From assembly GCA_943736015.1 (NCBI GenBank), contig OX031073.1, forward strand, positions 24,827,210-24,891,209: DNA of 64,000 nucleotides, written 5' to 3'. Source of the stretch: Tridacna crocea (taxonomy: Eukaryota > Mollusca > Bivalvia > Cardiida > Cardiidae). The notes beneath the pieces were generated by a model. It did no database searches. It had not been told where the DNA came from and was given only the letters and a program-made list of their open reading frames with translations. Shown one piece after another: positions 1 to 12,300 of the stretch (its first letter is position 1; the number at the start of each line of letters is the position of its first letter). The translations under genes and the position numbers were made by a program.

Positions 1-262
1 TCCTTCCGCCTTTTCTGCTTCAAACCAAATTCCAATCTGTCATGTATTAATGGAATTATTGAAGATTTTCTTACCTGAAGTTGGGGAATTTTTTCAAATA
101 ACGGTCATTGTTGTTGTGTCACGTGATTCCCCGCCGTGATAAATTCTGTATTGTATTTCTTGAGGAAGGCCATTGGCCAAGCAATGTAAAAAAATGTTTT
201 AAATCATACTGGTTTGTTGAGTCTACAGATATAAAAATGAATTAATTGTTCTGTTAACTTAC

Positions 263-342
263 CGACACATCATCCAAGTTCGGTGCCACATGTATAAATA
301 TAGAGAGGTCATCATCCTTCTTTGAGAGATTTGGCATGATAA
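263..342 (-). CDS. BBS9: BBS9 exon 11; gene continues past left edge
   Basis: Acceptor TTTTAG/TT, donor GTCG/GTAAGT, phase 1 in and 0 out. It encodes MPNLSKKDDDLSIF and VAPNLDDVS, aligning with MTEREDDLNVSVVVSPNFDSVS. No further BBS9 exon is visible in 1-262, so exon 12 lies outside the window. Confidence 0.88.
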
Positions 343-3300
343 CTAAAATACAGAATTACACCAATTAAGTCATTATATGATTATGGATCCATGAAAATCT
401 ATTTTTATCTCAATCATTAAGTAGATTGGTCCTGCTGAAAACTGGCTAAATAGCAAAAAAATTTCTACCCATGTCAGCCTATGTATCCTGACCACAGTGT
501 ATAAACAGCATTTTCTCATAAGGTTTTCTACCCTTTCAATTCTCTAATTTAATCATCATATTTTTTCAGATGCTCTGAATGCCTTTTCGCAGAGCATTAT
601 ATAAGGAAAATGTTCCAAATTAACCCTTAGGCTGCTAGGCTCGACTCACTGACCTTTTGCAGTTAGAGTAGATCAAGATCAGACTACACAGAACATGCAA
701 TCTGATCTTGGGTCTACACTATCTGATCAGGAGATATTATTCTCCTAAAACATAACTTTCAAATAGCAATATTAAGGTTTTTACAATCAAATTGAAAATT
801 TCGTTTTAGCTCTTTAGCAGGATGAGGGGTTAACCCTTTACCACACAACGACGACTTTTAACGCCCTTTGAGGAAGAGGCCTTTGAAAACTTTGTGGGAA
901 AAGGAGAAAATGCTGGTAACCAGCATTTTCTCCTTTTCCCACAAAGTTTTCTACTCTATCAAAGAAATGTTGCATCTTTTGAGCCACTATGAAATTATTG
1001 CCTACAAATGCTTTCAATTTGGATAGGCCTGGATAAAATTCTGCTGTGCGGTAAAGGGTTAAAGGACTTGTGCAAATTCAATTTTCTGCTTTGAAACTGA
1101 AATTGTGCAATAAATGGTTAACTCTTTCCAAAACAACGCAACTTTCTCCCTGTCCAAATTGAAAGCACTTGCAGACAACAATTTCAGTGCGGCTCAAATG
1201 GTGCAACTGTTTACTGACAGGATAGAAAACATTGTGGGAAAAGGAAAAATGCTGGTTACCAGCATTTTCTCCTTTTCCCACAATGCTTTCCAAAGGCTTC
1301 TTTCACAGGGGCGTCAAAAGTCGGGATTGTGTGGTAAAGGGTTAAAAGACTTGTGCAAATTCAATTTTCAGCTTTGAAACTAGCGTGTTTCTGACGTTGT
1401 GTGTAATTATTTTGTGATTGGATCCACAATGTTCCAAAGACAGCAATTTCTACACTGGTATGAAACATTTAACCCTTTACCTCATATGCCAATTTTAGGC
1501 TCTTCCGATTTAGCAGCATAATAAACATATGATGTCAAAAACATGGACAAATGGGGAAACAATTATCCGAGTGAGTGAAAAACATTGTGGGAATAGGAGA
1601 AATTGCTCGTTACGAGCAATTTCTCCTTTTCCCACAATGTTTTCAAAACCTGTCTGTTGTTGACGAGTCAAAATGAGTATCTATGGAATCAAGGGTTAAT
1701 AAATATTAAGAATATTTTTCGACAATGTTTTCTACTCTTCCAAAGACAATAACCATCATTTTTCAGTCACATATAGCGTGTCACCAGCATTTTAACTTAA
1801 ACAAGTCAATCATTTTGTCCAATACCCGCTTTCATCTGGTTTTCTTTTATTGCTTTTTGTAATTGTGCCATTTCTCTGTCCATGTCAGCATAGTTGAGAT
1901 CTCGAGACTCTACAGGTGGGGGTATAAACAGTGCAGGATCAGTTCCCAGGTATGAACACTCTAACCGTCCAGAATCACTTAATGATACTATCACACCTTT
2001 TAAATCTCTGCAGAGAAAAAAAAATCACATTAACTTATATTTATTTGTTTTTGTCTTTTTGTCAGTATTCCTTTAACTCAATTTTTGCTGCAGGATATTT
2101 TTTTAAACAGCTGCAGTATAAAACTTTCAGCAGGACCATGGCAAAAGGCTCTTTCATAAGCAGCTTCTTCTTTGTCACAATGTTTTCACATGCATTAAAA
2201 CATATTTTTTGACAATAATGCCACCTTGACACACTAGACTTTGGTATCTTTTTACTAAAAATTTTGGTCTTTAGTAAGTTACAAAAAAGTATGAAATTGA
2301 CTAATACTATAAAAAGTCAATGTTGTAAAAGTATCAAAATGTACAAACACAGTGTATGAATTTGACAAACTTTGATTCTTTCCTTATTAAGAAATTTGAT
2401 TTAACCCTTTCCCAAACAAGCCTTGGTTTTTACGTGTCTGCAGTACAAGTCTTTTGAAAACACTTTGAGAAAAGGAGAAATTGCTTGTAACAAGCAATTT
2501 CTCCTTTTCTCACAGTGTTTTCTACCCTTTAGTAGAACTTTCTATCATTTTCATCAAATTTAAAATTATTGTCTGCAAACTCTTTCAGTTTGAAAGAGTC
2601 TAAAATTTGTCATTTGGGAAAGGGTTAAGAAAAAACAAAAAATGTTTAATTTGTTTATAATACAAGTCATATTCACAAAATGATGAAACTTCTTTCCCTC
2701 CCACAGCACTATCGAAAAAACTCCAACTAAACTCTTAGAACACTATAATGGAATGTACCCTTCAATTAGGAAAATTAAGCAATAAACTGCTATTTCCAGG
2801 TTGAAATTTGTCTTTTTGGCCTGGAATTTTAAAAAAATCTGCAGATAGTGTAGATCAAAAATCAGACTGAACACTTTGACCATGATCTACACTCTCTGAA
2901 AGCCCTTTGAAGCTTACAGTTTAGGAAAACAAATAAACCCATTACCACTCAATCCCTACTTTTGACGACCCTGAGAAAGAAGCCTTTAGAAAACATTGTG
3001 GGAAAAGGAGAAAATGCTGGTAACCAGCATTTTCTCCTTTTCCCACAATGTTTTCTACCCTTCCCAAATTAAATTTTAAATTTTCAGTCACTTTTATTTT
3101 GTGGAGTGCTTTCCATTTAGACAAACCTAAAATTTTGTTGTTTGGTAATGAGTTAACTTTTTACTAAATGACAAAATTTTAGACTGGTCCAAATTGAAAG
3201 CCTTGCAAATGACAAAATAAACATAACTAAAAAATTGAAATTTGTTTCCAGCAGGGTACAAAACATTGTGAGAAAAGGAGAAAATGCAGGTTACCAGCAT

Positions 3301-6300
3301 TTTCTCTTTTTTCCACAATGTTTTCAAAAGCCTTCTTTCTCAGTGTTATTAAAAGTCGGGATGGTGTGGTAAAGGGCTAAGAACTTACTGAAAATTCCCC
3401 ACCCTCATCATAATGGGGACATGATCTAACTTGGCGGCCCATTTCAGTGTGACATCCTGATGTACCATCATTGTTTGTGTTGTTGTTGCTAGTAGATAAT
3501 TAATGGTCCCTTCTGTCACTAGAAATATAGATAATAAAATTATATTGTCTCTTGAAATGGTCTTGAGTTCCATATCCAGGAGCGGGTGTCAATTTTGGGA
3601 CTGTTCAATTCAGCACAAGCAATGGTGTAGTTTCAAGGAAGCAGAATTGAGAGAGATGTGTGGTGGTGAGGTCCATGGTCGTGAGGTAGAGCGTCGGCCA
3701 CATAACCTAAAGGTCCTGAGTTTGATAAATGGGAACGGTTGTCAACTTTGGGATTTTTCATTGGCCCAGACATTCGGTGTGAGTACTGGTATAGTTCCCA
3801 GGAAGCAGAATTGACAGAGATTAGCATAAGTTGTAAGAACCTGTTTCTCAATCGATGTAGAATAAATGTTTAAACTAACTGAGAGATAATTGTAAGAACT
3901 TGTTTCTCAATTGATTAAATAAGATATCTTTATAACTTAGTGGATAGCTTTTCAAATTTTTCTTTGGGACAAAAACCCTTTGGATAATATTTTCTGCCAT
4001 TCTTAACGTTATATATTTTTTTTTCAAATTCCTTACCACACATCAACGAGGTAGACTTGCCCTATTGAAAGCATTTGCAGAAGACAGTTTAAATGTGGCT
4101 CCAATTGTAGAGTCTGTCTTTAATAGGGTAGAAAATATTGAAAAAAAAAAATGCTGTTACGTCTTTACCATACAAGAAAATTTTAGACTGGTCCAAATTG
4201 AAAGCATTTGAAGACGACAAAATAAAGGTGACTGAAAAATTGAAATTTGTTTTGGGAAGGGTAGAAAACAATGTGGGAAAAGGAGTAAATGCTGGTTACC
4301 AGCATTTTCTCCTTTTCCCACAGTGTTTTCAAGAGGCTTCTTTCTCAGGGACGTCAAAAGTAGGGACTGTGTGGTAATGGGTTAACCCTTTCCAATTCCG
4401 TGATGACTTTTCTATTACCCTTAAAAAGAAGCCTCTGAAACGATTGTGGCAAAAGAAGAAAATGCTGTAACCAGCTTTTCCTCCTTTTTCCACAATACAA
4501 TTAATTGTACATCTCTATAACAGCATAGAAACATATATTTATACTATGATGTGTTTTATATAGATAAACAAAAAAAGAGAGATAAACTTAAGTGTAACTT
4601 ACATGAACAATAGGGTGCAAAACAGCTGACATCATATTCAAACTTCTTTGCATATCTCAGTCTGCCAGATTCAGTCAAACAATACAGGTTTCTCTCCCCT
4701 GAAATTATAATGAATTTGATTCATGAAAAAATAAAAACAACTAAAGTTTGAAGTAAATATCTTCAGTAATTACAGAGATATTATGATATGTCAAACTTTC
4801 TTGAAAATTTCATGTCAAAAATGGAGTATAACTGTCAAAAATATTTTTATAGTTATCAGCCCCTGTTGTTTCATTATCCCTTTTGATAGTTAGCAACTTG
4901 CTTAAGTTTTAACCCTTTCCCACACAATCCCGACTTTTAACAACCCTGAGAAAGAAGCCTTATGAAAACATTGTGGGAAAAGGAGAAAATGCTGGTAACC
5001 AGCATTTTCTCCTTTACCCACTATGTTTTCTACCCTCCCCAATACAAATTTCAAATATTCAGTCACTTCTATTTTGACATCTGCAAATGATTTTAATTAG
5101 GACCAGTCTAAAATTTTGTCGTTTGGTAAAGAGTTAACTCTTTACCACACCTGACTTTTAACAACTCTGAGGAAGAAAGCCTGTTGAAAGCATTGTAGGA
5201 AAAGAAGAAAATGCTGGTAACCAGCATTTTCTCCTTTTCCCGCAATGTTTTCTTCCCTGCCAATGGCAAATGCACTCATTTGAGTCGCATTTAAATTGCC
5301 ATTTGCAAGTGCTATCAATTTTGACAAGTCTAGATATTTCTTGAGTGCTAAAGAGTTAAGTAAATGTCTTCAGTATAAAGAGAGACTGCAAAATGTCACA
5401 GTTTTGGCATGACAACAACGCAAACGACCACTCTGGGGCTATGCCAATAACTTGATGTTTTCTTCAAAAACATTTGAGCTGACAAGGGTAGTATATACAC
5501 TTACCTAAGACTAGAATAGAAGGCGGGGCTGTTTGATAAGTAATTACAGCAACATCTAGAGCTTGTTCTCCAATATTAAAACACCAGTCATACTGAAAGG
5601 TTAATGTGATAAAGTAGTTTAACTGAATCAAAGATAATTTTTGCTGCTTTCAAAAATACTCCAGACATTTAATGGAAGTAGGCTCACATTTTTTCTTGCC
5701 TGTCTTTGAAGCACCTTGTCCAAGGACACTCATATGTAGGAGGGACGAGGATCTTCCGACTGAAAATCAAACACCTGTATTGTTGAGCAAGTGCAGGACT
5801 CAATGTGTTATATACAGTATATAAAAAGTCAAATGTATGAAACATACTTCAGTTGTGATAATCCTTTACACTGAAAAAAAAAAAATCAGAAGAAAAATCT
5901 CCACACTTGCATTGGAAAGTCTATTTTGTATAAAGCATTACAAAATTATATCAAGCAAGTCTTTCCATAAAATGGATCCATTTTCTCTAACAACCAGTGA
6001 AATCAAGAAGTAGAATGGCACATTAACATGCAGACAAATACAAATATCAAAAGATTCTGACTAAGATCAGCCTGAAAATGAGTTGATAGTCTTTGTAGAT
6101 GCATTAACTCTTTACCAAAATGACAAAATTTTGGACTAATCAAAATTGAAAGCATTTGCATAAGACAAATTAAATATGAATCAAAAACTGAAATTGGATT
6201 CGGAAAGGGTAGTAAACATTGTGATAAAAGGAGAAAATGCTGGTTACCAGCATTTTCTCCTTTTCCGACAATGTTTTAAAAAGCTGTCTTTCCCAGGGTC

Positions 6301-9300
6301 GTTAAATGTTAGGATTGTGTGGTAAACAGTTAAACCAGGCTTACAAATAGGGGTATCACGATACTGTGGTCCAAATGTCTATCTTGTATGAAAAATTTCT
6401 TGTCGCAAGCCTAAGTGCAGTATATGTTGCAGGTTTACGACGGACAAATTGAGATACAACTGACACTATAAATACTTACAGTTACCCTTTTCCCAGATTT
6501 AATATTTTGGGATTCTTCTTTACTTTTGGCATCTGTGGCAACAGCCAAAACTTGGTATCTGCACATGAGAAAATAGCACATTTGATAGATACTGCAGTTC
6601 TTTGAGATTTTGCTTTGCCTTACTGCCATCTTAACCCTTTTGCTGCCATACTCACCATTGCATCCAGTTTAATAAAGATCTTTTATTTTCATTGTTCACT
6701 ATGCACCATGTCAAAAAGTATAGATTCAGAAGTTCCCATGTTCGGAGAGTTTACTGTTAAAATTCAATCATTCACTACACAATCCTGACAGAAAAGCATT
6801 TTGAAAAAAATTAGGAAAGATGTTTACCAGATAACAAAATTTTAGATATGTCCGCATTCAAAGCATTTGCAGATGACAATTCAAAAGTGACTCAAATAAT
6901 GGAAAATAACCTTTGACTAGAAATCATTGTGGCAAAAGGAGCAAATGCTGGTTGCCAGCCTTATTCATTTTTTTCCCAACAGTCTCAAGTGCTTTATTTT
7001 CAAGGTTGTTGATAGGATTGTGTGATAAACATTTAAGCCAAACTGCTAAGTACCTTAAATAAAACTTTACATGCCCATAATAAATAGCCATAAATTTTGT
7101 TGCTATTTCGTCATTTGAGGGGAGAAAAAACGTCTTATCAGACAGTGTAGATCCAAGATCAGACTGCTCAGAATGAGGAGTCTGATCTTGATTTACACTG
7201 TCTGCAAAAGATCCTCGAGTTGTGCTAAGCATCCTACGGTTAATATTGACTGATTGATTGTATGGTGTCTAACACCTTTTTCAACAGTATTTCAGTTACA
7301 TAGCAGCAGCCAGTGCACCTATTTGTGCTTTCCTGGAGTTTCTGTTATCAGTACTCTACACAATATTCTTTCAAAGCCACTGGCTGCTTTCCCACATAAC
7401 CATCGTCAAAACATCAATCAGCAGAGAGAGAGGAATGAATCCAGTCGCAATGACTATCATCAATCCTTGCAAAGAAATAAGCCAAGCCAAGGATCAAACT
7501 CGCAGCCCCCTGTTCTCAAGTCCTGTAGGCTACTGACTGAGCTACCAGGGCTCCGCCTTGGGTTAATATACAACAGACAATACAGGCTCCATTATCCAAC
7601 TTACTTGTAACATTCAAGTTGCCACGCGGATGACACTGTTACAAAACTATCTAGTCTGGAGACATATTTCAATGGACCTGGCAGTAAAGACCCAGGTAAA
7701 AACCGGGTAAAGGCAAACGTCTCCTGTTCAAATATTGACACTGCCCCGTCCATAGACTGTACGCATATAAAATCTTTGGCTGAAAGGTTGAAAAAAAGTA
7801 AAGTTCAATTATTTTGCTGATATATAAAACTTTTCATAAAATTTATCACTCATAGATTATAATACAGTTTAACTCAACTATACACTGTGCAGGTCATTTC
7901 TACACTTGTCAAAGACACGTAAGCCATGCCCTATGAAAAAGGAGTTTAATCCTTTAACAAACAATCCCTAGTTTTTACAACCCTTACATAGAAGCCTTTT
8001 GAAAACATTGTGGGAAAAGGAGAAAATGCTGGTAATCAGCATTTTCTCCTTTTCCTACAATGTTTTCTAACCCAGCTGGAAACAAATTTTTTTTTAAATT
8101 TTTGAGTAACATTTATTTTATTATCTGCAAGTGCTTTCAATATGGACCAGTCTAAAATTTTGTCGTTTGGTAAAGAGTCAATGTATGTGCAGAAAGAACT
8201 GACCCAGATCAGCCTGCACAGTCCTGGCAGACTGACCTGTGTTGAAAACTTTTGCATGTGGTAAATCTTCTACATATCCAATGACTATTCTACCTCATGA
8301 TTCAGTCTTTTCTTAGACAAAATGGACATTACAGGTCCATAACAGAGCTCCAGATAAGAGGAACTGATGACATTCTAAATCCGTTATTTCTCGTCCAAAC
8401 CCTATGTTGTGGGTACTCATTAGAATCGTCTCGATGAGACGATTCTAATGAGTACCCATAACATAGGGTTTCTTGGAGAATAACTTATTTTTTCAATTAT
8501 GAAATCAAAATCACTCCCTCTATCTGAAGCTCTGCATAACATGCGATGACTTCCATGGAGATACAATAAACCCCCTTTCCCAAACATAACTCAAGCACTA
8601 TAAAGAAAAGCAAATATGCAATATATTTCAATGGTACAGGTATAAAAGTTAAAGAAAAGCTACCATTTTTACCTTTGCCCACAAATGTTTCTACCCTTAT
8701 GAAGACCCACTTCCATAATTTGATAGATCTACGATTAGACTGTCATGGCTAATTGTCTTGGAGGAGTCTATTACTTTTGTGTCTCGCAAAGATTTAACAT
8801 CCTTTTACTCTTTGGTAGTCCTCGCAATGTATATTTAATATATCCTTATCCTACTAAATAAGTGAAATGAAACTTTCAAGCCATAGTAAAAACCAGAATT
8901 ATGCTAGTACAAAGCTTTCTTCTTTTCCTTTTTTTTTTGGAGGAGGGGGGAGATCTCCTTATCAGACGATGCCTTATCAGGGAAGGCCAATCCAAGATCA
9001 GACTGCACATTCTTGATCTACACTGTTTGCAAAAGGTCCTTGTGTTGCACTTCACAGCCTATGGGTTAAAATTACTGTAGTGACTCATGAAAAGAACAAG
9101 ATAAAAATATGATTCACTTACATTTCACCTGTCCAAATGGTCCAAAACAGAAGTTATACGCTGTTCTCTGAAGTCTGTGCTCATATGACATTGTCATCTG
9201 ATACTGTGTTCCATGCTCAACTGTCCCTGACATTTCTAGAATACAAAATACAGCTGGTGGGGGTTTAACCCATCACAACACAATCCCTACTTTTGATGAC

Positions 9301-12300
9301 CCTAAGAAAGAAGCCTTCAGAAAACATTGTGGGAAAGGAGAAAATGCTGGAAACCAGCATTTTCTCCTTTTCCCACAAAGTTTTCTACCCTTCACAAAAC
9401 AACTTTCAAATTTTCAGTCATTTTTGTTTTATCATCGGAAAATGCTTTCGATTTGGACAAACCTAAAATTTTGTCGTTTGGTAATGGGTTAAACACACCT
9501 TACATGCATATGAACATTATTTTGTCTTATTCTCCGAGTTCTTCAAAATTAGAAAGTAACCATATAAATTAGCTGATCAAATGTTATGTTGTTTTTAAAT
9601 TTAAAAAATTACATATGGAGAATAAGACTTCAGAGAAAGTTTTTATGAATAGTTGGTAAATATGGACCCTGGTTATAATTTCTCGGACATAAAAAATTGT
9701 CCTTATCATAAAAATGATACATTACATTTCACGTGTCTATTTTCAGAAATGTTATGGGTAAAGAAATGTAATTTAAGCTGGGGGGAATTATTTCCCCAAT
9801 CACAGTGAATATTTTCCACCTGCCGAAAATCTGGAACTACTCTTTTTGAAAATATTGGTTATCTCGTTAATTGACTTGAGATCACTGGTATTAAACGTGG
9901 CATTTGTTGACAAAATAATCAGAGGAAATATAATATATAATTTATTTCATCAGCCTGTGGTTAATATGTGGAAATATTTGCCTCAAAATGGAAAAGTCCG
10001 TGAAAATAACTTGTGCCTTTCGGCACTCGTGTGCCTTTCGGCACTCGTACTCGTTATTTTCGCATACCTTTCCCTTTTTCTGAAAATATTTCCCCATATA
10101 ACCACAAGCTGATGAAATAAACTCTATTTATTAGACAAAAGCCTGTGATTTCAGTGTAATCAAATCCTTTTATCTTACAAAAGTTTGGATAAGCTTTTTG
10201 TGATGTCATAGGTAGAGACACTCTTTTTCAGCTCCTTCATATAAATAAACACAGCTGACTTCTATTTCACCATCAATCTGACCTTCAAAACTGATGAATA
10301 CTAACTGCAAAGTTTAAGTTTATGTAATCATAGTTTCAAAGTCTGATAAATGTACTCATATGCAAGTTTTGAACCCCATCTCTGATTCTCTCATTAGTAA
10401 GTTGGTTTTGATAAAAAGAATCTAAATCTCATAGTCTTTCTGCAAACACATTTTTGCCATGTTGTCTCAGATGGTGGTCCAAAGAAGGAAAAGCAATGTG
10501 TGATTTGACACGTGTTTTACAATCTGTTTCATTATAAAACAATCTCACATACCTGCTACATTGTAGACAGCCAGCTTTCTGGGATGCAGAACTGCTAAAT
10601 GTAATTTCTCTGTTCCTCTGTAATTTAGAAAAACAAACAAGACCTTCAAAATACAAGGTATAATAATAATAATAATAATAATGATAATACAGTAATGGAG
10701 TATGATGATGATTGTTTTCTATTCTTGTTAAATTTTTGTCCCAAAATCTGATGGGCCACCTTTAAGTATAAAATAATTTCAGATCTGAAAATAGGACAGT
10801 GTAGCCAAAGTATGTGCATGCCTTTTTTTTTATTGCCATGGTCAACATTCTTTTTGTAATCCCACAGTAGCCAGTGGTGCACTGGTGTTCATGGTATTCT
10901 AATGTGGCCCTTTGAACAAAATTCTTTCTTCACAACATGCTACTTTTTCACACAAATTGTTGAAACAATGTGCAGCAGAAGACAGTGGAATGAATCTTGC
11001 TATAAGGGCCATCATAAATTAACTGTATAACGTGAAATAGTTTGGCTTTGGCAAAGCTGGGGTTCCAACTCATGACTCATGGATTACACCATCTTTATAT
11101 TTCCAACTGAACTATCAGCTTCACTGAACCAAAGTGACTTAACCCATTACCACACAATCCCTACTTTTGACGACCCTGAGAAAGAACCCCTCAGAAAACT
11201 TTGTGGGAAAAGGAGAAAATGCTGGTCACATCCACAATGTTTTCTACCCTTCACAAAGAATGATCAATTTTTTAGTCACTTTTATTTTATCGTCTGCAAA
11301 TGCTTTGGATTTGGACCGGTCTAATTTTCTTGTGTGGTAAAGAGTTAACTCTTTACCACACGAGAAAATTTTAGACTGGTCCAAATTGAAAGCATTTGCA
11401 GACGACAAAATAAAGGTGACTAAAAAATTGAAATTTGTTCTGGGCAGGGTAGAAAACACTGTGGGAAAAGTAGAAAATGCTGGTTACCAGCATTTTCTCC
11501 TTTTCCCATAGTGTTTCCAAAAGGCTTCTTTCTCAGGGGCGTCAAAAGTAGGGATTGTGTGGTAATGGGTTCAATATCGAATCTACTCACGAAACAAATT
11601 TCCCTGCCTCTAACTGCAATACTGGATTCTGTAAAGCTGTTTCCAGTAGAACGTCCTCTGGTTTAAATCCACTCCAACCATTTTCTGTCTTTGTTGGTTT
11701 AGGATTGAATATTCTGACAATACCATGGTAACTTCCAATGATGATTTTATCTGGAAACGTGAAACACAAGCATTACATCTTAACTCTTTACCACACAATC
11801 TCGACTTTTAATGACCTTGAGAAGGAAAGCTTTTCAAAACATTGTGGGAAATGGAGAAAATGCTGGTAACCACAATGTTTTCTACCCTTCCCAAATCAAA
11901 ATTCAATTTTTGAGTTACATTTATCTTGGCGTCTACAAGTGCCTTCAATTTGGACTAGTACACAATTTTGTAATTATAATGCACTTCGGAGGGACTTTGC
12001 CCCATTCAAATTTACTTTTATCTGGCAACATGTCTGGAGTGAAGTTGTCTCATTAATCTTAATAGTAACTTAGTGTCTCCTATTTTCACAAGTTTACAGC
12101 AAAACTGTACCTTCTCTGAATGATACTGCAGAGCACCGCTGGATGTTAAATATATACTTTCATTATCAAGGCTTTGTTCTTGTTGATTTTCTACTTCAAA
12201 GGTATCTTTCTTTCTCTTTATTTTCCTGAGGTAATAAATTCACCTTGTTCTTACAACCTGGAGATAAAGGGTAATTCATAATCTTTGTGAAAAAAGGAGA

